Shown here: one piece after another, positions 17,032 to 27,065 of the stretch
How the letters are laid out: each line of letters starts with the position of its first letter
Position numbering within the stretch: the first letter of the stretch is position 1
Origin: Gelidibacter mesophilus DSM 14095
GTDB lineage: Bacteria; Bacteroidota; Bacteroidia; Flavobacteriales; Flavobacteriaceae
Reading direction: 5' to 3'
Assembly: GCF_000423005.1 (NCBI RefSeq)
Contig: NZ_AUHD01000004.1
Span: 124,001 to 188,000, forward strand
DNA length: 64,000 nucleotides
Program-made: the position numbers and the translations under genes
The notes under the pieces: generated by a model
The model's database searches: none
What the model was told of the DNA's origin: nothing
What the model saw: only the letters and a program-made list of their open reading frames with translations

Positions 17032-20000
17032 TTATATAATTTCAATGGTACTATATCCAGATCCCAATTTCTCCAAGCGAATTTGTGTCGTGATTCGATT
17101 TTTTAAGGCTTCCACATGAGAAATAACCCCAATGGATTTATCGCCTTCGTTTTGCATCTTCTCCAAAATAGTGATGGCTTGATTTAAGGTTTCAGGATCT
17201 AAAGTACCAAAACCTTCATCTATAAAGATAGATTCTATTTTGACGTTTTTAGCGGCTAAATCTGAAAGCGCGAATGCCATTGCCAAACTTACCATAAAGG
17301 TTTCGCCACCTGATAAGGTGTTGATGGATCTGCGGGCATCGCCTTGATGGCTATCAAACACTTTTAAGGAATCATTTTTATCGGCCTCGTCCGCCGTTGG
17401 AATATCAAGAACATAGCGGTCATTCATATCTTTTAATCGCAGATTGGCATATCCGATCAATTGTTCGAGTGTTAAGTCCTGAACGAAATTTGAAAACCGT
17501 TTGCCGTTGGCATCACCAATCAAACCGTTCATGGTTTTCCATAAGGCTTCTTCTTTTTTTAAGCCTTTTAATTTTTCCAATAGCGCTTCCTGCTTTTCTT
17601 TGGCTTTTGCATCTGCCTCCAATTTGGTTTTTATAATCCCGATCTGTTCGTTTAAACTGCCAAAGGCTTCCTCTAACTTAGCGTAGTTTAATTCGAAGGC
17701 TGGAAGAGGTTCATCGGAAGTGATTCGTTTTTTAAAATTTTCAATTTCCTTTTGGGCGTTTTCTTTTTCGGTTTTTAAACGCTCTTGCCGTAATTCAATA
17801 GCTTTCTTTGTTTGACGGATCTGCTCCGCATCTCTTTCAGAAAGAATAAAAGCTTTCAGATGGGCAATACTTTCAATAGACTCATTTTTTAAGATATCAT
17901 TGAGTCGCTTTTCAAAAATCTCTTTTTCTTTGACGATAATTGCCAGTTTAGCTTTGAAGGTAGCGATGGATTGCTGGTTATTTTTGATATTTTCAATATT
18001 TGCAACCCATTTCGAAATTAACGATTGTACTTTATTTTCTACTGTGTCACCATCATAAAGCGTTTTTCTTTTCGTTTCCTTCTCTATTATTAAATCTGAA
18101 CTTTTAAGCCACTGTTTTGCTGAATGGCTTAGGCTTTCTAATCGTTTTTTTATTTCAAATGCTTTTCTGACCCGCTCGACCAATTGCGATTCTTTTAAAA
18201 ACTGGTTTTCTAAAATCTGAAGTGTCTCAATATCGGGAATGCTTTCTAATTGAAGGTATGTGCAAAGTTTTTCGATCTCAACAAGCTTAGGCGCAATAGC
18301 TTCATCAATACTAAGAATGTCTTGCTTCAAGGTTTTAACCTTTTTCTGCTCATTGTCTAAATTGGTGTATGTAGCTGTTTCTAAAGCGCGTTTAGTGTTT
18401 AGTAATTCGTTTTTCGATTTTAGAGCCGCTTCTTTTAAATCAAAAATCGGATTGTCCATGGCAAACGGATGTTCTAATGACCCACAGAGCGGACAAGCTT
18501 CCCCATCAACCAAGGTGTTTCTGTGTGCCTCCAAACTTTGATGCTTTTTCCGATTTTCTTCTTCCTTAATCAGGGTATCAACCTCCACTTCTAAAAGCTT
18601 CAATTCGTCTTCTAAAGACTTTAGTTGGGTGCTATATTTTTCAACCAAGTCTTCACTAGCCTTCAATTCGGTTGCTTTCGAGTTACTGTTTTTTAATTCC
18701 GAATGGTATTGTGTCAGGGCAATTTTGATGGCATTGATCAACTGTGATTTTTCTTTGAGCTTTGCGTCCTTTTCTGCTAATTCTTCCTGACTATTGATCT
18801 GGGCTGTTTTTAAGAAAGTCTCAATTTTTTCTTCAATGGGCTGAATGCCCTCAATAAAAACATCAGGTCGCGGATTAAAACGAATACGCTCGGAATCCTT
18901 ATTAATGTCCAAAAGAAGCTTTTTAATAGTTTCTTCATGAAGTTTGGCTTCTGCTCTGGCCAAATCTTCTTCTTTTTTCAATGCTGTTACTGCTTTATTA
19001 AAGTCGGCTAAATGATGAACAAACTCTTCATCGGTAAGCTTTCTTTTTAACAAGATTGAAGCTTCTTCCAAAAGACTGCTCTTCTCTTTTAAAATATGTG
19101 TTTGTTTTACCTTCTCTCGAGTAAGTTCCTCCGTATATTCCACAAACGCTCTCGCTTGTTGTTCAAAATCAGAAATCAGCTGGGCGTGTACCGCATATTT
19201 GGAATGGTTTTTTAAAGTGATTTCCTCTTTTTTGAAATTTTCAATTTCCTGAGATAATTCTTTTTGCTGGGTTTCATTCGTACTTAAAAGGGTCTGGTTT
19301 TTAAGAATGCCTTTCTGGTTTTCAATGGTCACTTTTAAAAGATCCAGCTCTTTTTTCTGAGTGAGCTTGGATTTATTTAAACCAGTTTCCTGGGCAATTA
19401 AATCCTTCTTTTCGGCTTCAGGAAGCAATTCAACTTCGCCCAGCTTAATCTCCTGTTCTTTACAAACCTCTGAGGCTGCTTTGAACTTTCTAAAAACTGC
19501 AATTCCAATCGACCTATAGTCCTTGGCTCCCGTAATATCTTCCAGCAACTTATTTCGTTCATCTCTTTTGGCTTGTAGCAATTTGCTAAATTGCCCTTGA
19601 GACAATACCATGGCTTTTACGAACTGATCATAACTGAGCCCAATTAATTCTTCGTTTTTAGCGGGTACTGCAGATTTCCCACTCTCAAGTATCGTACCCG
19701 TTGCCACGTCGATAATTTCCTGCTTTCGATCGTTGAGATTGTTGTTGCGATTTCTTTCAATTGACCAATGTGAGCGGTATGTTTTTTGGTTGACGGTATA
19801 TTCCACTTCAGCGTAACAATCCGTTGCATTACGGGTCATAATCCCACCCTCATCGTCAATAACCGATTTGCTGATAGAACCAATCCTAGGAACCTTATTA
19901 TATAATGCTAAAGTAATCACGTCCAAGAGCGTCGATTTCCCTGATCCAGTAGCACCTGTAATCGCAAAAAGACCGCTTTCTGCCAAAGGTCCTGATGAAA

Positions 20001-20064
20001 AATCGATATGGTGTTCGCCACGAAGCGAATGGATATTTTTAAAACTGATTTTACTGATTTTCAT
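17032..20064 (-). CDS. sbcC: Exonuclease subunit SbcC (Rad50-like ATPase)
   Basis: This 1010-residue SMC-like ATPase pairs with the SbcD nuclease to open DNA hairpins and process breaks. Walker A is GATGSGKST at residues 37-45. Two long coiled-coil arms meet at a zinc hook, CPLCGS near residue 522, which joins two molecules. The C-terminus has the ABC signature LSGGE and a Walker B region IFIDEGFGTLD. It starts four bases after the sbcD stop, so the two are translated together, as in most bacteria. Length is normal for the family. Confidence 0.95.
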   Translation of the reverse strand: MKISKISFKNIHSLRGEHHIDFSSGPLAESGLFAITGATGSGKSTLLDVITLALYNKVPRIGSISKSVIDDEGGIMTRNATDCYAEVEYTVNQKTYRSHWSIERNRNNNLNDRKQEIIDVATGTILESGKSAVPAKNEELIGLSYDQFVKAMVLSQGQFSKLLQAKRDERNKLLEDITGAKDYRSIGIAVFRKFKAASEVCKEQEIKLGEVELLPEAEKKDLIAQETGLNKSKLTQKKELDLLKVTIENQKGILKNQTLLSTNETQQKELSQEIENFKKEEITLKNHSKYAVHAQLISDFEQQARAFVEYTEELTREKVKQTHILKEKSSLLEEASILLKRKLTDEEFVHHLADFNKAVTALKKEEDLARAEAKLHEETIKKLLLDINKDSERIRFNPRPDVFIEGIQPIEEKIETFLKTAQINSQEELAEKDAKLKEKSQLINAIKIALTQYHSELKNSNSKATELKASEDLVEKYSTQLKSLEDELKLLEVEVDTLIKEEENRKKHQSLEAHRNTLVDGEACPLCGSLEHPFAMDNPIFDLKEAALKSKNELLNTKRALETATYTNLDNEQKKVKTLKQDILSIDEAIAPKLVEIEKLCTYLQLESIPDIETLQILENQFLKESQLVERVRKAFEIKKRLESLSHSAKQWLKSSDLIIEKETKRKTLYDGDTVENKVQSLISKWVANIENIKNNQQSIATFKAKLAIIVKEKEIFEKRLNDILKNESIESIAHLKAFILSERDAEQIRQTKKAIELRQERLKTEKENAQKEIENFKKRITSDEPLPAFELNYAKLEEAFGSLNEQIGIIKTKLEADAKAKEKQEALLEKLKGLKKEEALWKTMNGLIGDANGKRFSNFVQDLTLEQLIGYANLRLKDMNDRYVLDIPTADEADKNDSLKVFDSHQGDARRSINTLSGGETFMVSLAMAFALSDLAAKNVKIESIFIDEGFGTLDPETLNQAITILEKMQNEGDKSIGVISHVEALKNRITTQIRLEKLGSGYSTIEII

Positions 20065-20068
20065 AAAA

Positions 20069-21262
20069 CTACAGGTTAAGCTCTTCTAGAATTTGACGAA
20101 ATGCATTTTTTAATTCCTCGGTGTTTTCCTGATTGCCATCCAACTCCAATCTTTTTTCAAACATTTCCATGGGTGTTACATCAGCAACACTTATTCCTGG
20201 CTCAAAAGCGTCTGAAGCCCCGCGTACTTTATTGCCAAAGTTCAATTTTGATTTTACAATGTTAAGATGCTCATTATAATAATTATCCAATAAGTCATCT
20301 AAATCGCGACGAATCTGTATGTTTTCATTGGGTTCGTGTACGATTATCTCCGCTAGTGAGACGAGAGGCGTAATGGGCGAATATTCATGTAATTGTTTTT
20401 TAACGTCTTCGAGCGGTCCCTGAAAAGCAACCAAATTTCTGAACCTTGGGACGGGTACAATCTCCACCTCAAGATGTTTTCCTTTGACCGAGATAATATT
20501 GACTTGTTTCTGCTCTTCTCTTTCACTAAAACTTAATGAAATGGGTGAGCCAGAATAATGTACATTTTTTGAAACGGCATAAGGTTTATGGATATGGCCT
20601 AAAGCTACATAGTGCGGTGCATCGCCAAAAACAGTTCCCGAAACTCCAGCTTGATTGCCAATTTGGATATCCCGCATACTTTCGGAAACATGAGCACCCT
20701 GAACGTATAAATGTCCCATCACAATAAGGCAATGTTCTTGATAATGTTGATAGTAGTGGCTGTTGATTTTAGAGAAATAGCTTTTAATACCCTCTTGAAT
20801 CTGTTCAATCTTATCACTATAGGATTCTCCCGCGGCGGCACTCCTAATATCCTTGTCCCTTAAAAATGGGACAGCGGCAACAACCACCTGTTCGTCCTTT
20901 TTATCGTATTCTATGAAAAGATCGTTAATATTCTCAGGAGCGCCACCAATAACATCAATATTCAAGAACCCAAGGATGTCCTTTGGTGCATTTAAAACAG
21001 AAGCCGAATCGTGATTCCCGCCCGTTAAGATAATTTTGCAATCCGTACCAAGCATACGTTTTAAAAATCCATAATACTGCTTTAAAGAAGCTTGAGAAGG
21101 GTTGGCCTGATCAAATACATCTCCTGAAACCAAAAGCAAATCAATGTGTTCTTTCGCGATGGTATCTAGTAGCCAATCAAAAAACAATTCCAGATCTTCC
21201 GATAAATCTATCTTATGCAACTGCTTGCCTATATGCCAATCGGCGGTATGTAATATTTTCAT
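20069..21262 (-). CDS. sbcD: Exonuclease subunit SbcD (Mre11-like)
   Basis: A 397-residue calcineurin-like nuclease, the partner of SbcC. The metal-binding motifs appear in order: DWHIGKQL (residues 8-15), SGDVFDQANPS, GGNHDSASV, MGHLYVQGA and LGHIHKPY. It cuts single- and double-stranded DNA using manganese. It is the promoter-proximal gene of sbcDC. The stop codon is TAG, one of the few in the window, with a second in-frame stop (TAA) five codons later. Confidence 0.95.
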   Translation of the reverse strand: MKILHTADWHIGKQLHKIDLSEDLELFFDWLLDTIAKEHIDLLLVSGDVFDQANPSQASLKQYYGFLKRMLGTDCKIILTGGNHDSASVLNAPKDILGFLNIDVIGGAPENINDLFIEYDKKDEQVVVAAVPFLRDKDIRSAAAGESYSDKIEQIQEGIKSYFSKINSHYYQHYQEHCLIVMGHLYVQGAHVSESMRDIQIGNQAGVSGTVFGDAPHYVALGHIHKPYAVSKNVHYSGSPISLSFSEREEQKQVNIISVKGKHLEVEIVPVPRFRNLVAFQGPLEDVKKQLHEYSPITPLVSLAEIIVHEPNENIQIRRDLDDLLDNYYNEHLNIVKSKLNFGNKVRGASDAFEPGISVADVTPMEMFEKRLELDGNQENTEELKNAFRQILEELNL

Positions 21263-21627
21263 GTCAATTCATTAGATTCTTAATCAAGATTCGTAGTAGG
21301 ACTTTTTCCCTGGATCATCCCTCATGATTAAAAAAAGTGTTAGTCGTTCCGAAAATGAAAAACAAACAAAATCGTTTCTATTTCATGCCAGTTTTATCAG
21401 AGCCTAAACTTAAGAAAAAAAACTTCAGAACAGGTCAAAGAGTTATTGAATGGAAGTTTTTTCTTCTTTAAAGTCTTGAGAAAAATTAGCTCAAACCTCA
21501 AAATCTATTATGATTGGCCTATAAATTATGAGGTTTAATGAAACATTAGAAATCGAAGTGAGATTAGGTCATTGGAGATAATTCCTTCCTATTTTATAAA
21601 GGAGAGATACTACATTCCACGTTGACC
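21263..21627. other. 365-base gap, nothing recognised
   Basis: This AT-rich stretch lies between the start of sbcD and the end of the MscS gene, both on the minus strand. It should contain the sbcDC promoter. I found no clear TAnnTTTG pair, no hairpin with a T-run and no credible open frame. Confidence 0.5.
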
Positions 21628-23484
21628 TTAAGAAGATTCGTCTTTCTCTATATTCACATTAAAACTTGGCGGCTTATAATCCTTGGCACGATATTTTGAC
21701 GGAATGGTTGTTTCATTTCCATCGCGCTGTGCACGGTAATGTGGTGATAGAATTTCGATGCCTCTTTCGTTAAAGACATTTTGTATGTTCTGATGCAGAT
21801 AAGAATAAATGCTTGCCTGTTTTGAGGCTTCTCTGGTATGTGCATTTATTTGATAAGCTACATAATAGTCATTAAGACTGGTTTGCAAAACAAAAGGCTG
21901 TGGTTCTGGTAAAACTGTTTCCGTTAACAAGGCAGCATCAATGAGTGCTTGATGCACATCTTGCCAAGGCACATCATACCCAATGGTCACGGTTGAATGG
22001 ATTATAAGACCTTGGCCTTTTGCCTCAATACTGTAGTTGATGGTATTTCCTGAAAGGACAGAGGAATTGGGAATGGTAATAATTTCATTTTTTGTGGTTC
22101 GTATCCGTGTAATCAATAAAGTTTTCTCAACAACATCACCAACCACATCGGCAATTTTAATTCGGTCTCCGATTCTAAAGGGACGCATATAGGTAATGAC
22201 CAATCCTGCTACCATATTTGCAATGGCCGTAGATGAGCCTAACGAAAATAGAACCCCTATAAAAACGGAAACCCCTTTGAATATTTCAGAATGGGATCCT
22301 GGCAATAGTGGAAATATAACCACGAACATAAAAGCATAAAGGAGAAACTTAATAATACTAAACGTAGGAACGGCCCAGTCAGAATGAAAACCAGAAATTT
22401 TTAGTTTCTCAGTTTCGATTTCCCGGAAGCCATATCTTATAATTTTTACGAGATATTTAATGACAAAATAGATGACCAAGATCCTAAAAACATTGGGCAA
22501 ATAATTCCAAACGGAAATGAGAATTGACTTAAGTGGTGACCAAATGAGCTGGAACAAAGCATCGGCCCAGTGTTGAGAAATGGGAAATATACTAAAGATT
22601 ATAGGGAGTGCAATATAAAGCACGAAAATAAGAACGACCCAACGGAAAAGTCTTAAAAGAAAAAAAATGATCTGCAACTCCTGTTCAGCGGACAGGAATG
22701 TGTAATCCTTATAGTTTAAACTTTTAAGCCATTTTTCTTTTTTTACCGAAATTCGCAGCAGTGCCCAACGATGCAACCTCCCAAGCAGCCAAATAACAAA
22801 CCAAACACCCCCAATCGCGACGAACGCCAAGCCCACGCGCATTAAAATTTTAGAAACCTTACGCTCCTCTCGCAAGTCTGCTATTGAATTTTCAATGGTT
22901 TTCTCCAAGTGCTGAGCCAAACCCAAAGAAGTCGTTCCATACCAAAGTCCGTCCGTTTCAGAGACACTCATGATAATTGTATTCCCATATACTATATCAT
23001 TGGTATATTGGGATTGAACTACTGCGAAGGAATCTCTCTTAAAAAAATCATCTTCAAATAAAAGCTTGATTTTCGTGCTCACATTCGCTGCTCTTTCTTT
23101 AGCTGTGGTAGCTCCAATTCTAGAATGAATCAAAAAAAGTGTGTCACGATTTACACCCACAACTGGAAACCCTTTGGTTGTTTTCTGTAACCAATCAATA
23201 TGTGCTTTTTTAGCTGCCAAGTTTTTGCTTTCTGCAGCATTGATGGCGTCTAATTGGCTTTGGGCATTTTTCTTTTGTGCGTCCTCTTTCTTAATGAGCA
23301 CCCTCAACTGCTCCTCTAAATGCACTCTTTTTACTGAATCAATGAGGCGTTGTTTCTCAGTGGCTACAATTTTAGAAATGGAATCCTTTTGCTGAAAATG
23401 AGTATTTGAATATATCATAGAAGTACTGCCAACAATAAGCAAGACAATTACAATTGTTTTTAGCGATAATTTTTTCATACTCAT
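21628..23484 (-). CDS. MscS-family mechanosensitive channel with periplasmic N-domain
   Basis: A 618-residue inner-membrane protein. Residues 1-27 look like a signal peptide (MKKLSLKTIVIVLLIVG), followed by a coiled-coil-prone periplasmic segment of about 170 residues and several membrane helices. The MscS core is visible as the pore helix GSSTAIANMVAGLVITYMRP, the beta domain RIGDRIKIADVVGDVVE, and IPNSSVLSGNTINYS. The C-terminal cytoplasmic domain is complete. Such channels release solutes on osmotic downshock. The long N-terminal domain makes it one of the larger MscS types. A second ATG two codons in (23478) is an equal start candidate. It appears to be a single-gene unit. Confidence 0.9.
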   Translation of the reverse strand: MSMKKLSLKTIVIVLLIVGSTSMIYSNTHFQQKDSISKIVATEKQRLIDSVKRVHLEEQLRVLIKKEDAQKKNAQSQLDAINAAESKNLAAKKAHIDWLQKTTKGFPVVGVNRDTLFLIHSRIGATTAKERAANVSTKIKLLFEDDFFKRDSFAVVQSQYTNDIVYGNTIIMSVSETDGLWYGTTSLGLAQHLEKTIENSIADLREERKVSKILMRVGLAFVAIGGVWFVIWLLGRLHRWALLRISVKKEKWLKSLNYKDYTFLSAEQELQIIFFLLRLFRWVVLIFVLYIALPIIFSIFPISQHWADALFQLIWSPLKSILISVWNYLPNVFRILVIYFVIKYLVKIIRYGFREIETEKLKISGFHSDWAVPTFSIIKFLLYAFMFVVIFPLLPGSHSEIFKGVSVFIGVLFSLGSSTAIANMVAGLVITYMRPFRIGDRIKIADVVGDVVEKTLLITRIRTTKNEIITIPNSSVLSGNTINYSIEAKGQGLIIHSTVTIGYDVPWQDVHQALIDAALLTETVLPEPQPFVLQTSLNDYYVAYQINAHTREASKQASIYSYLHQNIQNVFNERGIEILSPHYRAQRDGNETTIPSKYRAKDYKPPSFNVNIEKDESS

Positions 23485-23611
23485 GATAGAATCATTAACA
23501 ATATACGAGAAATAATTTTATAAAATCAAATGCGATGTAATGGACTTTCAGAATGATATATTGTACTCATCATGACCACGAAAAATCAGTTCAAAATTCT
23601 TGCGCGATGGT

Positions 23612-23643
23612 AAAATCAAAAACCCCTAGGCGAGCCGTAGGGG
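23612..23643 (-). terminator. Rho-independent terminator after the lipoprotein gene
   Basis: On the minus strand CCCCTA ... TAGGGG (23623-23643) encloses an inner GGC/GCC pairing and is followed by TTTTTGATTTT. It lies about 100 bases beyond the stop at 23741 and would end the 23741-24433 transcript. Confidence 0.8.
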
Positions 23644-23740
23644 AATTGCTGTAATTTAAAGATAAATATAATTCTGAAATATTGTAACTTAGAACGTTAT
23701 TTTATTGACTACCAAGTCAATAAACAGAATTTAGGAGCGC

Positions 23741-24433
23741 TTATTTTTTTGGAGTTTCCAAACTTTCAATCATAAGTTCAACATACTTGGCCGCACTTTT
23801 ATAAGCATCTCTAGGGTCTTCCATTGAGGTAGTCACAACGCCAACCAATTGATTTTCTTCAGGAGCATCTAAGTTATAGGCTACAGTTTCTAGGACATAA
23901 TCCGTTTCAACACGTGTAGAGGAAGACATTGGGATATAGCCTCCAAAAGAGTCATAATAAGATCCATAGGCATAAGGATGATTATAATAGTTATAAAAAC
24001 CACCATAATAACCAGGATAATAAGCCCCGTATGAAGCACCAACATACAAACCACTAGAAGTTGTTCTGACAGTTTCTTTTTTGTCCTTGATAACCGTTAA
24101 GACCACTGCTGTAAATCCCTCACTATCCATTAAACTCTTAATCATAGCCAATCGTTCTTCTGACATTTCTCGTTCAGCATGAATTGTTGGGGCTTTACTA
24201 TAACTCTCAACAGCGTTAATACCTTTGTTGCGCAATGCATCAGCTATTTCTCTCTCAAAAGAATATCTTGCATTTTCATTTGCGGTACGAGCAATTACAA
24301 GTACCTTTTTTGTTTTAAAAAGGTCTACCACAGAAGGCTCAGCTTTCCAAGAATCAATTACCTTAGTGCTAGCGCAGTTTTGAAGACATATAAAAGCTAA
24401 TGCTAAAAGAATAAAATGATATTTAATTTTCAT
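23741..24433 (-). CDS. Tyr/Gly-rich lipoprotein, paralogue of the 25826-26497 product
   Basis: This 230-residue protein has a lipoprotein signal peptide with C20 (CLQNCAS). It then follows the layout of its paralogue 1.4 kb away: a VIDSWKAE motif, KKVLVIARTANENARYSFE, a helical region ending in AVVLTVIKDKK, a striking Tyr/Gly/Pro-rich stretch at about residues 128-165 (SYGAYYPGYYGGFYNYYNHPYA), then DYVLETVAYNL, QLVGVVTTSMEDP and a last helix. The fold resembles small envelope lipoproteins of the DUF4136 kind, but I am not certain of the family. The low-complexity loop is probably exposed. It ends in a clear terminator. Confidence 0.75.
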   Translation of the reverse strand: MKIKYHFILLALAFICLQNCASTKVIDSWKAEPSVVDLFKTKKVLVIARTANENARYSFEREIADALRNKGINAVESYSKAPTIHAEREMSEERLAMIKSLMDSEGFTAVVLTVIKDKKETVRTTSSGLYVGASYGAYYPGYYGGFYNYYNHPYAYGSYYDSFGGYIPMSSSTRVETDYVLETVAYNLDAPEENQLVGVVTTSMEDPRDAYKSAAKYVELMIESLETPKK

Positions 24434-24567
24434 GATTTAATTTTGTTATAAATACGTTGTTAATTTTTGTTTATTTTTTTGATCAAAACCAAGTTGTTAT
24501 GAAATCAATAATTCTGTGTTAAAAACAGAAGGTATTCCACGTCACTTTTTCCTTGGCAGTTTGTTGA

Positions 24568-25605
24568 TTATAATAAAAATCTCCAATTTGCAGAAAATAA
24601 TATGGATTTACGATCGCCTATCACCCCTATTTCTGTTCTGAACATCCAATTTTTATTCATTTGATACTGCCCACCAATAATACCATTCCATTGTTCTTTG
24701 GTACGCTTGTCAAGACCATATCTAATCACTGCTGATCCGTCCGCTGCTCCAATGGCATCCACAAGTGGTCCAATAGTTTTGTCGGCGATAACCTTTTGCG
24801 GTAGTGTAGCTGTATTATTATACCAATCATCATAAGAGGCGATAATTTCATCAGCACGATCCCAAGTTTCAGGAGGCAGTGCATCTATAAGCTTTATCGA
24901 GCCCACTGTATTCGAACCTAAGCCCACACTCATCGCACCAATCCAGATTCCAATATTTCTGTCAGGCTTTCTACTATTAACAAAAGTATGACCAACTCTA
25001 GCGCCAAAAGTTTTGACTTTGACTGATTTATCTAACAATTCAGGCTTTGTCCAAGTCACATTCCAATCTAAAGCGAGCCAAATAGGTCCAACGCCGCCTG
25101 CAGCCGTAGCGCCAAACCCATTTGAGACTATTTTCTGTTCAACCAACGACTGTAACTCGACTGGAAATTTTAGATTTATTTCAGTAGTTGCTCTGCCTCT
25201 ACCAAATAAACCATAGAGATTTAAAAATGGAAGCACCCAAATATCTGGTCTTACTAAGACAGTTTCGGCAGTACTATAATTATTGCCAAATTCAATGAAA
25301 TCGACTCCAGTAAGCGGCAGGTCTATAGTATCGGTTTTTAATCCTAACCTCATATTATCGATAAGAAGTCCTTGTTTCATATAAACAAGGTTAACCATAA
25401 CTCCCGTTGGATAAGGGATATCAAACCCCTTTTCATAAATTTTTTGTCCAAAAATTGGAAAAAAATTATCGTATTTCACCTGCTTCAAACTATCCGTATA
25501 GGCTTCGTGAACTGCCTTAACCTTAGTTGTAGCATATTGCGCATGCCCTTGTTGAGCAAGCACTACGGATGCCATTAAGGTTAATATGAATAGTCTGACC
25601 ATCAT
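24568..25605 (-). CDS. Probable outer-membrane beta-barrel protein
   Basis: A 345-residue protein with a signal peptide (LFILTLMASVVLAQQGHAQ). Alternating hydrophobic strands run through it, including GVMVNLVYMKQGLLIDNMRLGL, VRPDIWVLPFLNLYGLFGRG and IWIGAMSVGLGSN, and the protein ends MFRTEIGVIGDRKSILFSANWRFLL, a typical C-terminal barrel strand ending in hydrophobic residues. It lies between two paralogous lipoprotein genes on the same strand, with gaps of 134 and 220 bases, suggesting a common envelope role. No specific substrate can be inferred. Confidence 0.65.
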   Translation of the reverse strand: MMVRLFILTLMASVVLAQQGHAQYATTKVKAVHEAYTDSLKQVKYDNFFPIFGQKIYEKGFDIPYPTGVMVNLVYMKQGLLIDNMRLGLKTDTIDLPLTGVDFIEFGNNYSTAETVLVRPDIWVLPFLNLYGLFGRGRATTEINLKFPVELQSLVEQKIVSNGFGATAAGGVGPIWLALDWNVTWTKPELLDKSVKVKTFGARVGHTFVNSRKPDRNIGIWIGAMSVGLGSNTVGSIKLIDALPPETWDRADEIIASYDDWYNNTATLPQKVIADKTIGPLVDAIGAADGSAVIRYGLDKRTKEQWNGIIGGQYQMNKNWMFRTEIGVIGDRKSILFSANWRFLL

Positions 25606-25825
25606 AAATTCTTACTTGTTTTTTGATTTTCCTCTGCTCCTCTATTTAAACGCACCTATTAAAATCATTTATCTCAAAAACTTAAAATTGAAATGAGTGT
25701 CAATTATCTCTAAAGCACACTAGAAATCGTTACTAGTCTAACGTTCATATCTGCCTAACCTATAAACTGACACTCAATCCAATATATAGAATTAAGTCAA
25801 GCGGAAAAACCACACTATCTCAAAA

Positions 25826-26497
25826 TTATTTGTTCTCAAAACTTTTGGTAATAGCTTTTACGTATTGTGATGCTATTTTTGAAGCACCTTCTGGATCTTC
25901 AATTTTTGAAGTCACCACGGCAACTAATTGGTTTTCGTTTGTCTCATCAAGATCATAAATTACCGTCTCTAAAATATAATTTTTTGAAGAAGAAGTAACA
26001 TAGGTTTCAGGCACATAGTTTCCCATGGTAGAATATGACATTGGATGGTGATAATAACCATAAAAACCTCCATAATATCTTGGGTAATACTCATAATAGT
26101 TTCCACCTGCGTAATAACCCCCTTCTTGAGTGGTTTTCGTCAAATTTTGAACATCTTTGATCACCGTAAGTACCACAGCATTAAATCCTGCTTTCTTTAT
26201 AGTGCTCTCAATTTCTGCTTTTCTTTCTTCCGTCACTTCCACATCAGGATTAAGTGATGGAAATTTTGTAAAACTTGCGGTGGCTTTCATCCCTTTCTCA
26301 GACAACTGTTTTACGATCTCGTTTTCAAAAGCAATTCGTGATTGCGTATCCGAAGTACGTGCTATGACAATAAAATTTTTATCTTTTACAGCTGCTGCAT
26401 TATCTCCTTTCCAGGAGTTCATTACTTTGACACTTGAACATCCGCTGAACAATAAAACGGCTGTTAAACCTAAAACTAAACTGATTGACTTTTTCAT
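25826..26497 (-). CDS. Tyr/Gly-rich lipoprotein, paralogue of the 23741-24433 product
   Basis: This 223-residue lipoprotein (C20 in LFSGCSS) parallels its neighbour through its length: VMNSWKGD, NFIVIARTSDTQSRIAFE, AVVLTVIKDVQ, a Tyr/Gly-rich loop (GGYYAGGNYYEYYPRYYGGF) near residues 127-150, NYILETVIYDL, QLVAVVTSKIEDPEG and a closing helix. Similarity is clear over the full length but moderate, so the duplication is old. It is the first gene of the three-gene minus-strand group that ends at the terminator at 23612. Function is unknown. Confidence 0.75.
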   Translation of the reverse strand: MKKSISLVLGLTAVLLFSGCSSVKVMNSWKGDNAAAVKDKNFIVIARTSDTQSRIAFENEIVKQLSEKGMKATASFTKFPSLNPDVEVTEERKAEIESTIKKAGFNAVVLTVIKDVQNLTKTTQEGGYYAGGNYYEYYPRYYGGFYGYYHHPMSYSTMGNYVPETYVTSSSKNYILETVIYDLDETNENQLVAVVTSKIEDPEGASKIASQYVKAITKSFENK

Positions 26498-27065
26498 TTA
26501 TTAAATATGGATTAAATTATTAAAGTTTGCCACAATAACATTCTTTGGTTTCGCATAACAATTATTGATGTTACTTCCAGTAACTCGCAGAAGCAAAAAC
26601 AACTTATGTATGAGATATACCATGGGCTGAAGTATATAAAAAATATTAATCTATAGAAGCTTATTCTGTAAAATACTCAATTTCTAATACTTTACAAGTG
26701 CATCTATTTTAAATAAAGACTTCCAGTTAGGTTCATTTGTAATAATCAAAAATATCAAAATTCTCAAATTTTGATTAGTTTTAGATTTGATTGGCGTAGT
26801 CCATTTTACGATGGATTTTTAAAGAAATTAAAGTTTTTGCATTGAAAAAACAATTACCTATTGCTTTAAGCAAATTATAAACGTTTAAAACTATGGCTTT
26901 TGCAAATCAATGGATTTATGTAAATTCGTGATTATATTTTTTTCATTCGTTATGATCCCCTGATCTACATTTCAACGCCCATAGCATCAGATTAGAAAAG
27001 AAATTTACATTGATTTAGCACCAATCAAGAGCACATAACGTATAAATCAAATTTAAAATAAATAG
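26498..27065. other. 568-base AT-rich gap between divergent genes
   Basis: This stretch separates the lipoprotein gene (minus) from the sulfatase gene (plus) and must hold both promoters. I see no open frame of note. It contains a nine-base hairpin, ATCAAAATT / AATTTTGAT (26754-26762 and 26767-26775), and a small TCCAT...ATGGA stem followed by TTTTT at about 26808-26823. Neither is next to a gene end, so I do not call them terminators. Confidence 0.5.

Noticed and set aside
26754-26775. Hairpin ATCAAAATT/AATTTTGAT as a terminator
   Set aside because: Neither flanking gene ends toward it; both are transcribed away from this gap, and no T-run follows.
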